DNA of 64,000 bases, from assembly GCF_050947875.1 (NCBI RefSeq), contig NC_134571.1, forward strand, positions 226,310,024 through 226,374,023. The letters are read 5' to 3'. Positions within the stretch are counted from its first letter, which is position 1. Each line of letters starts with the position of its first letter. This document shows positions 1 through 11,131 of the stretch, piece by piece. The notes under the pieces were generated by a model, which saw nothing but the letters and a program-made list of their open reading frames with translations, ran no database searches and was not told the DNA's origin. This stretch comes from Dermacentor variabilis (Eukaryota; Arthropoda; Arachnida; Ixodida; Ixodidae). Both the position numbers and the translations under genes were made by a program.

Positions 1-1155
1 TTGTTGAGTAGCCTTTAAGGAATCCTGCCTGGTCCTTTGGTTGACAGAAGTCTAAGGTGTTCCTGATTCTATTTGCGATTTCCTTAGTAAATACATTGTA
101 GGCAACGGACAGTAACCTGATCGGTCTAAAATTTTTCAAGTTTTTGTCGTCCCCTTTCTTATGGATTAGGATTATGTCAGCGTTCTTCCAAGATTCCGGT
201 ACGCTCGAAGTCATGAGGCATTGTGTATACAGGGTGGCCAGTCTTTCTAGAACAATGTGCCCACCATCCTTCAACAGATCTGCTGTTACCTTATCCTCCC
301 TGCTGCTTTCCCCCTTTGCATAGCTCCCAAGGCGTTCTTTACTTCTTCCGGCGTTACTTGTGGGATTTCAAATTCCTCTAGACTATTCTCCCTCACATTA
401 TCTTCGTGGGTGCCACTGGTACTGTATAAATCTCTATAGAACTCCTCAGCCACTTGAACTATCTCATCCATATTAATAACGATATTGCCGGCTTTGTCTC
501 TTAACGCATACATCTGATTCTTGCCTGTTCCTTGTTTGTTCTTCACTGCTTTTAGGCTTCCTCCGTTCCTGATAGCATGTTCAATTCTATCCATATTATA
601 GTTCCTTATGTCAGCTATCTTACGCTTGTTTATTAACTTGGAAGTTCTGCTAGTTCTATTCCAGCTGTAGGGTTAGAGGCTTTCATACATTGGCGTTTCT
701 TGATGAAATCTGTGGTCTCCTGCGATAGCTTACTGGTATCCTGTCTAACGGTGTTACCACCGACTTCTATTGCACACTCCTTAATGATCTCCATAAGATT
801 GTCGTTCATTGCTTCCACACTAAGGTCCTCTTCCTGAGTTAAAGCCGAATGCCTGTTGTGTAGCTTGATCCGGAATTCCTCTAGTTTCCCTCTTACCGCT
901 AGCTCATTGATTGGCTTCTTATGTACCAGTTTCTTCCGTTCCCTCCTGAAGTCTAGGCTAATTCGAGTTCCTACCATCCTATGGTCACTTCAGTGCACCT
1001 TCCCGATCACGTCCACATCTTGTATGATGCCAGGTTTAGCGCAGAGTATGAAGTCTATTTCATTTCGAGTCTCGCCATTCGGGCTCCTCCACGTCCACTT
1101 TCGGCTATCCCGCTTGCGGAAGATGGCATTCATTATCCGCATATTATTCTGTTCA
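1..1155 (-). mobile_element. RTE-clade LINE, 5'-truncated fragment
   Basis: This is the endonuclease-linker-RT part of an RTE-type non-LTR retrotransposon, read on the minus strand. Pieces are open at 633-977 and 286-594. It aligns by eye with about 41190-42355 of the second copy in this window, including the stretches around NGGSLKAVK, GTGKNQMYALRDKAGNI and EEFEIPQVTPEEV. Similarity stops near 1155, which is the usual 5' truncation of a LINE. The 3' part lies beyond the left edge of the window. It has frameshifts between its pieces, but it keeps a CAG (Gln) codon before AGFRKGYS where the second copy has a stop. It is not autonomous. Confidence 0.85.
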
Positions 1156-2370
1156 CTGCATATATGCACTGTACTGCATTCTGAACACTGTATATAGCAC
1201 GAGTTTACGGCAACAAGCGCGCTACATCGTCCTTTCGTTGTAATGTAGGGGAATACGCATCCAACATGTTCCAGGAGGTATTCATACACCAGCAAATTTT
1301 CAATTCTGGACAGACAATGATTCAATTCCGAGTATGAACGCAGCAATTATGCACGCTGTCAGGGCACTGCGTCCTATGCTTGAGGGAAAATAATAATGCC
1401 TAAGAATTTCGCTCTGATACAACGCGTCGCCGAATACAGCTAACACAGCGCTACACAGTGTCGAGAGGGATCGCTAAGCGGAACACTGACTTCACTTTAT
1501 TTTGGAACGCCAAGAACATAGGACAACACAGTGCAAATTGAAGTGCCGACGTCAGTAAACCAGCTGTCACATGCAGCGACAACGGAGCTGCTAGAGACGT
1601 CATCGACGCTGATATTGCCTATGCGTCTCAATGTACTCAATATGCTATCAGCACAAGAAATGCTACACCTTTGTCATATACTTGCAATATCGCGGCTTTA
1701 TCAATCCTTCATGGCCAAGCAGGAACGTCATTACAGGGCGTGCTCATGCAACAAATTCAGCTCGTCACCGGCCATCGCAATGCATTTCGCACACGCGACG
1801 TCCGCCAACAACGAAAAGAGTACACTTAAATCACTCACGTATATCGCAATCCATCGTCGATTCCTTCCAATTGTTAAGGTGAAATCTCAAATGCAACAGG
1901 TATACCACCTACGCACACCGCCATTTGCAGCCGCTGTCCACTCAGTACTCCTGTGCCGGAGAAATGCAACCCGTCGTGCGGGAACGTCGAAGGGTGGCAA
2001 GCAGCGTCACCACTAAAACCTCTTTGTTGTGTGTTTTCACGATTCGCCTACGAATAATGTGGAAACAGCTTATGCAACTGCCGGTGAGAGTGGACAGTGT
2101 GTTTTCTTCATATTCTCTGCGTGTTCCTTTTTCGCTTTTACCATGTTCAGTTGCCCTCCACATTAAATTACGGACGGCTCTCCGTATATCGAAAACTGAG
2201 CTCACGTCCATTTTTTTTTTTTACTTAGAATGTTGTTGCTTTTCAGGAAACGGAACTGTCTACGTAATTTTTACGTATGTTTTGACCATAAAATTACGAA
2301 ATATTTTTACAGTGTAACCGCGATAGCAGTAGAACACGTTTTGGCGCTAGTTGGTCTAGTTGCTCCATAG
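1156..2370. other. Unassigned sequence
   Basis: No recognisable gene. The longest frame, 1531-2016 (+, 161 codons), has low-complexity composition, no domain I recognise, no Kozak-like start and no splice support. Part of it (2100-2330) is AT-rich with a T run at 2211-2222. Confidence 0.4.
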
Positions 2371-2504
2371 CTTTCGAAAGATCAAGCGACAACAGAGACA
2401 GCGCACCAATGAAGAAACAACAATGACATGACAAAGCGCCTTATTCTGTCATTGTGCTTTCTTCATTGCTGTGCTGTCTCTGTTGGCGCTTCATATTTTG
2501 AAAG
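2371..2504. repeat. Imperfect hairpin, 61-nt arms
   Basis: The left arm (2371-2431) and right arm (2444-2504) are inverted copies, roughly 85% matched by eye, around a 12-nt loop. The shared core on the left reads AACAGAGACAGC, then AATGAAGAAA, then CAATGACA. It resembles in size and shape the better-preserved hairpins at 57509 and 60654. Possible origins are a snap-back repeat, a small foldback element or a hairpin-RNA source. Confidence 0.75.
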
Positions 2505-4020
2505 CTCTGAACCGCGATAGGATTTCGCTTGGACTACTCGGACGGAGGCTGCTGCGGCGGAACATCGCCCTGCTAGACGTCGATGGAGTTTTTCTTTTTG
2601 TACTAAAATTATTCAGATAAGAAAACACAGATTACAATCACTACAGTTAATTCGCAGTCCAACTCGTCCTCACTAGCACACTTGCTACGGATGCCACGTC
2701 TGGGTCACCGCTCTCGTTCTTGGGGACAACAAGAGCATGAGCAATGTGAAGAGCTTGCAACTAGTTCCTGCGAGACGTCACAACTCAGTCGCTGCTTATC
2801 TTGCACGGGCGGCGCGGTAATCACCGCCACCCAGTCTCTCCTGTAGCTGGACCACGCCAGGAAACTTAACGCCCAGCGCCAACTTGGAAGCAACAAAAGT
2901 TTAGCTTCAAGGTAGGGTTCTAGGCTCTGCGTAGACACGGCACCTTGATTCTCGACTTTGATCTGTTCGAATGACGGTCGGCCCTCCGTGGACCCGCTCC
3001 CTTCAGCCGAGTGGCGCGCCACGTTTACGCTGTTCCGAGACGTGGCGCCGTGGCTTCAGTGAGTCGCTCGCCTGCCAGTGTCGTTTCCTTGCATGCCGAA
3101 TCAATTTTCTTGAGAACATTGGAGGCTCGATTCTGCTGGAGTCGCGCGCTTAAGAGCAAGAAACGTGAGCGCCCACATTGTTATTTAAATTCAGATTCTC
3201 GCCAAAGCGAAGGCGATCGAAAATCTGCCTACGGGCTAGATGAGGCGACGTTTCTCCTTCTCGCCTACGTTCCTAATGCACAAATCGAATTCACCACCAC
3301 GAAACTCATTTCGCCGGTCAGAACCCCAAACACAGTACGTCGCGTCCTCGCGGCTGCGCAAACACGCACTTTCGGTGTATATCCTCTCCGCGGCCTTCGC
3401 CGATGAATCTTTTTTTTTTTTTTTTTTTGAGCGGTTCGTTCTCCACGTGTCCCACGTGACTTGTTCGCCATAGGAGAAGCGCTTTCATTGCCACCTCGGG
3501 CGTTGATGCAGCTTTGTGGCCGTCGCTAATTTTCGCACGTTTTTCTCGCAAAAAAGAACACAAGACGCCGTCAATGCGCATCGCGATGCTATGTGTAAAA
3601 AGTGCGGCACGTTCTTATAGTTCTTGGTTTCTCTTAAATAGCCGCGCCTCTGTAGTAATGGTGTAAAAAGAAACAAATTATTTTTCGAGATCTAATAAAA
3701 TGCATTACTAATACTCAACATTGCGCCCAGTGAGGACTTGCTTCACTTGATGTTTGGTCTGAAATTCACTCTTCGTCTCCCATCCTTCGTGAGGCAACCT
3801 CAATCGCTGCCTGCACTAGCCACGATGCATCGCCGCCGTTTCTGCCATAGTCTGAGGTGCGCATGGGCAGCTCTCGATTTCTTTCGGCTCGAAACACCGC
3901 CAAGCGGCAAGGCACTCCAGATTGATTTCGGCCAAGCCGAGAAAGACAGCGGTCGACTATCTGGTGTGTAATCCAGAATAGAGACATAGTAAATAGGAAG
4001 CTCGAGTTGGAGGAGGCCGG
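2505..4020. other. Unassigned sequence with poly-T tract
   Basis: No domain is recognised on either strand. A run of about 20 T at 3410-3429 could be the tail of a minus-strand retroposon, but no head was found. Short frames at 3011-3406 and 3738-3971 overlap frames on the other strand and look like chance. Confidence 0.35.
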
Positions 4021-4024
4021 AAGC

Positions 4025-5668
4025 TCAGTCAATCAGTGCTAAGTGGTGTGATAAAAAGTCAAGGCCGAAGATCAAGTCGTGGCAACACCGTTCATGAATA
4101 GCAAATAAAACAGAAGTATTGAAACCAGCAACAGTTATTCGGTAAGCGCACATGCCAAACGTAATGGGCGATGCTCCATGAGCGACCCGGATAGCATGAG
4201 GTGCGGCATGTGTAAGGGCTTTCTTCAAGCAGCAACAAAGATCGTTGCTCATCACCAACTTATGGCTCCAGTATTAACAGGCGCTGGGAGAAATACACTG
4301 TCAACTTGGACTATATTGCGTCTAATCGGCAGGTTGTCAGGCTTTGGTAGAGATGTCGACAACGCAGCGTCACATCCGAGAGCTGCATCTTTTAGCTTTC
4401 CGAAGGTTCGCGCCCAGGTCGGAATGGCTGTGACAAGCGATAGGACTGGGGTGAGCTGGACGATGGGCGATGACTCTATGGTAAACGGGACTGGTGACTG
4501 TTCGGCGACGGTGTTCGACGGCGGCATGCCGTCGTACCGTCAGTGGCGTGCAGGCTCAGATGTGGCGTTTGGATGTGGCGAAAACCGCCCCTCAGGACAA
4601 AGGCTGTTCGAGAACGGCGTCGAGGTTGCGATATTGGGCGACGTGACGAGCACGGCGACAACTGAGGCCAATAGGTCGGCCATCCGGTGTTCGCCACTGC
4701 GCCATGTTACGAGAACCTGGACGGATCCATTGATTTTTGCTATGCACGAGCAAAGGATGTTCGGTTGGCCATGAACTGGTGCAAACTGACAGCAAGCCGA
4801 CGTTGGCGAGTTCTTGGCGCACACTAGCCTGAACAAGGGGAACCATAGGAACGCATGTATTCTTGACAGGTGGGTACGGAGCCGCGGGACGCATGGCTTC
4901 CAGCTCACGGCGCACGATCTTCGTCAGCTGCTGTGAAGGTTGCTGCTGCCGCGAAGGAGGGTCCTGTCGGTCTTCACATGTTGCAACTGTATTGGGAAGC
5001 TGTGAAAATGCCGATAGCTACAACAGCGTCTCACCTGCTCGAAACGCTTGCATACCGCGATAATGTCATTAACCGATGTGCACTTCTTACAAATGAATAA
5101 ACTGAAGGCGTCATCGACGATACCTTTTAAGACTTGCCCGACTTTTTCACACTCCGGCATTTCAACGTCGGCTTGGCGGCAGAGTGCCAGCACGTCTTGT
5201 AAATAGGTGACGTAGTCTTTGGTGGACGCCTGAGCTCGCGATGCCACCTTTCTTGGCGACGACCTTCCGACCCCGTGGTTTTCTGAAGAAATCTCGCAGC
5301 TTCTGCTTGCAGATATCGCAGTCACGGAGTTGTTCTTCGTGGTTTGGAAACCACTCTCGCGCAGTTTCCGCCAAGTAAAAAATTATGTTCGTCAGCATCA
5401 TTATGGGATCCCATTTGTTGTGGCTGTTCTCCCACTCATACGTCTCCAGCCAGTCGTCGGCGTCGGCGCCATCGGTGCCGCAGAAGACTGTCGTATCACG
5501 CAGATGCGTGTGTACGACAGCCGACGCAATGGACGCAGGGTTGCCGAACAAGGCACCGTCTCTTGCGACATCGGTGAAGAACTGAAGCGGCGGCCAGTGC
5601 GAAGCTTCGTTCCGAGTCGTTTCCCAGCCCCTCCACGGAATGTTACGAAGAGGAAGCCCGGTACACAA
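4025..5668 (-). mobile_element. Ty3/Gypsy gag-protease remnant
   Basis: Read on the minus strand, 5668-5162 gives a capsid-like segment with DADDWLETYEWE and AETAREWF, the same pattern as the gag of the Gypsy element at 38.4 kb. The segment 5325-4924 continues gag (ALCRQADVEMPECEKV). The segment 4908-4592 covers the nucleocapsid end, where the expected CCHC knuckle is lost. From 4527 to 4025 is a retropepsin-like region. Its active site reads NTGA instead of DTGA (codon AAT at 4273-4275), followed by a stop, then a flap-side segment ending DLIFGLDFLSHHLALID. There are several frameshifts. The sequence from TGTTACGAAG at 5641 rightward may be LTR, but its far end was not found. It is a dead fragment. 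Confidence 0.8.
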
Positions 5669-6512
5669 ATGTATTTACGACTATATACATATGGAAACGT
5701 TTGTAGTAATCGCGCAGGCTGGTACAAAGCTCACAGCTCAAGAAGACAGTCTACCCCTTCCTCTTCGTCCCTCTCTTGCGTGCACGGTGCCCTAAAAATG
5801 CAGCGTAACGATATCAATCAGCTCTCTTGACAGCCAAGAACAGGATAAATGTGGACAAAAATTCATTCCCCCATGATTATGAGAAAAACGTTGGCAGTGG
5901 CTTAGCTCTGCTATGCCAGGATATACGTAGTGAAAGCTATGGCATCGCATGGTTAGCCTTGGTTAATCTTGATTGCAAGTCCACGTTAGTGTGGTTGTCT
6001 AGCTATCTTGCGGCGTTTAGCCAGTCGTTCGGCGCGTCTGTTTCCTCGGCGATTCGTTTCCTCTTCATCTCGTTCCGATGTCGATTCCAGGACTCGTCCT
6101 GCTGATCAGAATTGTCGTCGTCCATACTGCCGCCTCAAGTGTGGTTGCGGCGCACGCGAGCTCTCCTTTTCAATCCTCCGACATGTTATCATGCATGCGA
6201 CGCAGCTGGCGAAGCGAGCGGAGGCGAGCGCAACGACAAGGAACACGGTGTGACGTCATACCAAATGGCGACGGCGGAAAGGCGCAGCGGCGGAACACCT
6301 GTGGCTCGGTGCTACTAAAATCCCGCAATAATTCCAAAGTACAGACAGCCTTTGATCCAGCCGACGACGCCAGCGATAGGCTGATCGCTGACAGGTGACC
6401 TTGCTCAGCCCCTTTGCCGCCATGAAAGTTCCGGCGTGCCGGGCGATGTTCGCGTGTTTCGCTTGTTGTGCTATGCACATTGTTGCGATAATTTCGTTCC
6501 GCGAGGGCCGAA
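5669..6512. other. Unassigned sequence, possibly part LTR
   Basis: No coding domain is recognised. The first 150-200 bases may be the 5' LTR of the minus-strand Gypsy remnant to the left, because a TGTTACG end abuts a possible primer-binding site beginning TGGAGGGGCTGGG on the minus strand. No second LTR is present to test this. Confidence 0.3.
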
Positions 6513-7180
6513 ATGCCTTGTTGCTGTGTGGTTGGGTGCCGAAGCCGGACCAACGATGGCAACAAGTTATTTTGCATCCCGCGCGGCAACCAGAACCTAA
6601 CCAGAAGAAAAGTATGCTTACACAGAATTGGACGGAAGGACTTTTAACTGCCGGTAACTGCACGGTTATGCGACGCAAGAAACATAGAACGATACAAAGG
6701 TGCGATAGAAAGTATACACTTGCATGCGTCGAGCTGTGATAGTATGTCACTCGCGCGCATGAATGTTGATGGCCCAAGTTTGTGGCGATTCTTTATTTTA
6801 GTTGGTAATGATCCCGCTGAATAGATCAGTATGACCTAGGATACGAAGGACCGAAATGCCTTGTTGCTGTGCGGTTGGGTGCCGAGATCAAACGGAGGAC
6901 GGCAAGAAGTTATCTTGAATTCCGCGCGGCAAACAAAACCTAACCAGAAGATAAATGTGTTCGCATATAATTGGACGGAAAGACAGAACCAGGGTAACTG
7001 CACGACTATGCGAAGAAAGTAACGTAGAGCGATACGACGGTGCGAGAGAAAGTATACACTTGTGTGTGCAGAGCTGCGATAGTATTTCATTCACGCGCAT
7101 GAATGTTGACGGCCGAAGTTTGAGAAGATTATTGATTTTAGTGCATTACGAGCCCGTTGACTTAGCAAGTGCACTCGCTG
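6498..7180 (+). repeat. 343-bp tandem duplication carrying two THAP copies
   Basis: The start codons of the two THAP copies at 6513 and 6856 are exactly 343 bases apart. The units match along most of their length, for example TTGTTGCTG near the start, AGAAAGTATACACTTG in the middle and CGCGCATGAATGTTGA near the end. The second unit continues to about 7180. This shows a local tandem duplication of a THAP-encoding segment rather than two separate insertions. Confidence 0.8.
6513..6740 (+). pseudogene. THAP zinc-finger domain, decayed copy 1
   Basis: The frame from ATG 6513 starts MPCCCVVGCRSR and runs through LFCIPRG, LTRRKVCLHRIGRKDF to a TAA at 6645-6647, 44 codons. The layout fits a C2CH THAP DNA-binding domain: Met-Pro-x-Cys and Cys in the first turn, the basic R-R-K, then the position of the invariant Trp (here Cys, in KVCLHRIG). 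After the stop, VTARLCD continues in frame, where Cys-x2-His should complete the zinc site, but the His is absent. THAP domains occur in P-element transposases and in host proteins derived from them. Its neighbours are a second copy 343 bp downstream and a third at 8799. It is a pseudogene. Confidence 0.7.
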
Positions 7181-7218
7181 GCAAATATCCGCATTGCATT
7201 ACGTGCCATAAAAAATAA
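6856..7218 (+). pseudogene. THAP zinc-finger domain, decayed copy 2
   Basis: It starts MPCCCAVGCRDQTEDGKKLS, then meets a TGA, resumes IPRGKQNLTRR, meets a TAA, and continues open to 7216. The later part reads IIGRKDRTRVTARLCEE, where the last zinc-binding His is again missing (Ser-Asn instead of His-Phe). The open tail from 6955 to 7216 has no further domain that I recognise. It is the second unit of the local tandem duplication. The two copies have different stop positions, so they decayed independently after the duplication, or were duplicated while still open. Confidence 0.7.
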
Positions 7219-8493
7219 CAAACTTCAGCAGCGAATTCTACTTTCACACTTTCCTGCGTTTGCGCGCGTTGTTATCGTTACAATACGTCCAAATGTCATT
7301 TCCAACTCTGCATATCCTAACCGTATTTCGTGCATTGCATATGTGAATAAATATATTCCTAAGTGCCTGCATTACTCTGCTTTTAAAAACAAATACTGCA
7401 TAGCCACTGCTACTGGCCATCAAATAATAAAGTATAATACAATATATCAAAGTACAATACATACAGCTGCGAGCTCGTTCCTTCCAAGTTTCCCTTACAC
7501 TCGAATAAGTTTCAGTAATCGGCGATGCATTTTACTGATGAAAAACACACAAGTGCAAATTAACATAAGAAAAACGCCAGAAGCGATACACGGATCGCCA
7601 GCAAAGCACAGTGCAGTAATAGCTAGGCCAATCCGCGTGCGTTTCGTATAAGGGCCCTCTAATTCATACGGTGCTTTAGCGGAGCACGGAGGAGAAAAAG
7701 CATAAACACAACAAAGCGCGTAATGACTCAAGTTTATTTGGCGACGTCGCACGGTTCCCGAGAGCAGTCAACCGCATTCGCACACGCGCACACACTACGC
7801 TCGATGTTGGTGTGCCGCGACATTAGATCGCGCTGGCAACCCGAACGCGATCGAGGAGACTCGCTGACAAGACCCATACCGCCGCTTTAGAATGTCACGA
7901 CAGTTACACTGGCTCGTAGCACTGAACCACAAAACGCAAAAGTCGTCGTGTAATCGCTAAACGACACACACTCAGCAGCAAGAAGGCTGTTGGCGCACGC
8001 GTTTCCACACACACACCGGATGTTGTTTAGTTGCCGTGAGGGTCGCACGTTTCAGCGACGTTATGGCGAAAGTTTTTCGGTCCAAGCGACTGTCAGCCTT
8101 TTATACACTAATTATTCGTTCAACGTAACCGCTATATGTATGCAGCACACTTACAAGCAAAGGAATTCACAGAGCAAACTGGATTAAGCGCAAGCAATAA
8201 CCAAGGCTCGCGCGGTGATTGAGATACAAACGAACCAAAGGTAAACATGAGGAATCGAGGCGATCAAGGCCTCATTCCGCTCTCTTTAGCGTTTTTCTTT
8301 CAGCGCTCATTTTAAACTAAAGGACTAGATTTAGCACTTCCGGCCCTTCTTTCGTTTTTCACCACAGTCAGGCACCAGTAGGTTTTATTTCCGCGCGTGT
8401 GCAGATATTCTTTCACTTCACGAATGCCGCGGCGCTGCGATTAAGCGTGGGCGCTGTCTGCTACAGGAATTTCCTAGGTGGCGCGCGTGGCAC
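7219..8493. other. Unassigned; candidate solo LTR about 7725-8170 (-)
   Basis: No coding domain is recognised. On the minus strand a TATAAAAGGCTGAC motif (8090-8104) is followed about 360 bases later by an AATAAAC polyadenylation-type motif near 7733. The same promoter-to-poly(A) arrangement occurs in the 422-bp Gypsy LTRs at 38.6 kb. No flanking duplication or coding region was found, so the solo LTR call is tentative. Confidence 0.3.
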
Positions 8494-8500
8494 GTGGCGC

Positions 8501-8536
8501 TAAAACCCCTTGATAATTTGAAAGCAGCGACACTCT
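8501..8536 (+). repeat. Left terminal inverted repeat
   Basis: The core CCCCTTGATAATTTGAAAG is followed by CAGCGACACTCT. It matches the reverse complement of 11096-11131 at all but about two positions. Confidence 0.8.
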
Positions 8537-8798
8537 TTGAAGTCTGCCGCCGCCGCGCGACCTCCTCGCCTCCTCCTCGCCCCTGGCGCGTTTCCCCTCG
8601 GCAACCAGTTTTGCCCCCCTTTTTCTGCACGACGATTGGTCTCCCTGCCGTTGCCCTTGGAAACGCGCGGATCTTGAGTTTTGCTTGTGTTTTTCTGTCT
8701 CGTTCGCGCCATTTTCCTCCTTAGCACGGCTGGCTCGGCGCTTCAGCTCGGCGTAGTGAACGTAGTACGCTGTGTTTCCTGCTCTATGTGCTAGCGCT

Positions 8799-8987
8799 AT
8801 GCCGTGCTGTTGCGCATACAACTGCCGCAAGAAACCTGAAGATAGTCATGCCGTTTTTATGATACCACAAGGAAAGCGTGAAGGCTTGCGCAGGAAGCAG
8901 TGGCTGCATGCCATTGGCTGAAAGAACTTTGTTCCCACAAAGAACAGCGTTGTTTGCGAGCTGAGGCGTCTTTCTTATAGCTCGTAG
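8799..8987 (+). pseudogene. THAP zinc-finger domain, decayed copy 3
   Basis: ATG 8799 starts MPCCCAYNCRKKPEDS, then AVFMIPQGKRE, then LRRKQWLHAIG, and hits a TGA at 8919-8921 (40 codons). The following in-frame sequence is KNFVPTKNSVVCELR and ends at a TAG at 8985-8987. The Met-Pro-x-Cys and second Cys, the invariant Trp and the final Cys of a C2CH THAP domain are in place. The last zinc ligand His is Arg, and the first stop sits where family members usually have a basic residue (a CGA to TGA change would explain it). Unlike copy 1, this copy keeps the Trp. It lies 260 bases inside the left terminal inverted repeat. Confidence 0.75.
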
Positions 8988-9237
8988 CAAAGCATCCCGT
9001 AATGCTGCATTTATTTTTCATTCTTCCGGCCTGCTCACCAGCGTTTTTGTTGCGGTTGTCCTCAGTATGCTTAATATTCTCGGGCGGCTCGATCACCTCG
9101 CTAACTGTTGTTATTCAGTCGGAAGTGCAGCATCATAGATTCTGCTTCGCGCTCTGAAAAAATTAGTGGCAAGTATACCCGTGGTATTGCAGGTGATGAG
9201 CGTTAGCTAGTCAACATTGAGTTTTTTTTTTAAGTTT

Positions 9238-10735
9238 TAAGGCGAAAGCCTATAGATCTCTATGTTTCAAGGTTGCGTTGTAAACTGGAAGTATCACGTG
9301 TCCCAAGGAAGGCCAGAGGTGATCCAAAGCATGTCCACCCCTGTATAAGGGAATGATTATGCAAGTTAATTAATCAATCATTAGTGATTGACATAAGGTG
9401 GATTAGGGACGATTAAGGTTAATTAGAGGGCATTAAAGAAGATTAAGGTGGATTAGAGTGCATTAAGAAGGATTAAGATGCATGAATAAAGATTAAGGTG
9501 TGTGGAGGAGGATTAAGGCACATTATGGTGAAGGGTTGATGAAAGGGTCTTAAGACCGATTAGGGTGGATTAGTGTGCATGAACAAGGATTAGGGAGGAT
9601 TAAGGTGGATAAAGGTAGATTAAGGTCGATTAATGTGGATTAAGGTTGATAAAGGTGGATTAAGGCCGATTGTGATTGATTAGGGTAGATTAAGGTGGAT
9701 TAGGGACCATGGAGCTGGATTAGGTCTGATAGAGGTCGATTAGGGTGTATTAAGGTAGATTTGGACTATTAAGCAGGATTAAGTTGGATTAATGTGCATG
9801 AATACGGATTAAGGTGGATGAAGGAGGATTAAGGCGGATTATGATGGATTAGGGTTGATAAAGGAGGATTGAGACCGTATAGGGTAGGCTAAGGTGCATT
9901 AGGGGCGATGTAGGTTGATTAGGTTGCATTAAGGTGGATTGGGAGTATTAGGCTGGATTAGGGTGGATTAAGGTGAATTAGGGTTCATTGAGTATTAAGA
10001 CCGGTTAGTCTACCATAATCCTCCTAATGCATATTAATACCCATTCATCGACATTATTCTACCTTCATTCGCTTTAATCCACCATAATCCACGTAAGTCC
10101 TCCTTAATGCACCCTAATCCACCTTCATCGACCTTAATCTACTCTAACCCTCCTTAATGCACTTTAATCATCCTCAATCAACCCTAATGCTAACCTCGTT
10201 CACTTTGATCCACCCTAATCCACCCGTCCTTAATTCACCTTAATCCACCCGAATCCACATTCATCTACCTTAGTCCACCCTAATCCTTCTTCATTCCATT
10301 CACTTTAATTCACCCTAGCCGACCATAATCCTCGCTAATGCACCTTAATCCGTGTTAATCTACCCTTATCCATCTTTATGTACTTTAATCCACCCTAATC
10401 CTCGATAATCGTTCTTAATGCACCTCAACGCACCTTCATCCACCCTAATGCACCTTCATCGACCTTAATCCAACCTTGTCCTCCTTTATGCACCTTAATC
10501 CACCTTCATTCACCCTAATGCACCTTCATCGACTTAAATCCGCCTTAATCCTCCTTAATACACCCGAATTCATCTTAATCCAATCACTAATCAATCATTA
10601 CTTTGCAAATCATTAAGCATCTCTTATACGCGGCTCCACATGCTTTGGTTCGCTTCCCGCCTTCGGTCACGTGATACTTTCTATAGCTCACAACGGGACC
10701 TTGAAACAGAGGTCTAAGGCTTTCGCTTAGTAAGC
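9238..10735. repeat. Foldback element built from an inverted minisatellite
   Basis: The ends are inverted copies: about 9240-9375 matches the reverse complement of about 10585-10735 (shared blocks GCGAAAGCCT, GTTTCAAGGT, AGTATCACGTG, CCAAAGCATGT). Inside, 9380-10000 is a degenerate array of 10-12-base units such as GGATTAAGGT and GGATTAGGGT on the plus strand. From about 10010 to 10580 the same array is on the other strand (ACCTTAATCC). The whole 1.5 kb could fold into one long hairpin, the layout of foldback (FB-like) elements. The very end contains a small hairpin, AGGC-GAAA-GCCT. It encodes no protein. Confidence 0.85.
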
Positions 10736-11095
10736 CACACACAAAGGGATGTGTCACAAGCAATACTAGATCAGACGCACGAAGTAAAGCATCTGATCAT
10801 GAGGCAGAAAAATTGTCTGGAGTATAGAACTCGCCTCAAAGCTCCCTTTACATCGGAATACCCCGTTCATACGGCTTTAAGAAAAAAACAACCTCCTCAT
10901 AAACGTTGCCTCCAGCATTATCGATGCTGTTATTAGCATTTCTCAAAATTTTCAACCCGAATGGGGCGCGCAACTGACCCAAAATAACACGCCTCCATAG
11001 AATCCTGCGGCACGTCCGCAGAAGCCCAGGAGGAAAAGCGCGCCGTGCGCAGCAGGCGGGCGAGAAGAATTGCGGAGGAAAGCGCCATGAGGAGG

Positions 11096-11131
11096 AGAGT
11101 GTCGCTACTTTCAAATTATCAAGGGGCTTTA
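11096..11131 (-). repeat. Right terminal inverted repeat
   Basis: This is the reverse complement of the 8501-8536 core. On the plus strand it reads GTCGCTACTTTCAAATTATC and continues AAGGGGCTTTA. Inward it is preceded by a GAGGAGGAGAG stretch, and a related GA/CT-rich stretch follows the left copy. Confidence 0.8.

Noticed and set aside
1531..2016. 161-codon plus-strand frame
   Set aside because: No domain, poor start context, overlapping alternative frames; composition looks non-coding.
4178..4774. 198-codon plus-strand frame
   Set aside because: It lies antisense to the Gypsy gag-protease remnant and reads through decayed element sequence.
9380..10000. TTAGGG-like words suggesting telomeric repeat
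   Set aside because: The units are degenerate, 10-12 bases long, inverted at the centre and capped by matching ends, so this is a foldback element rather than a telomere.
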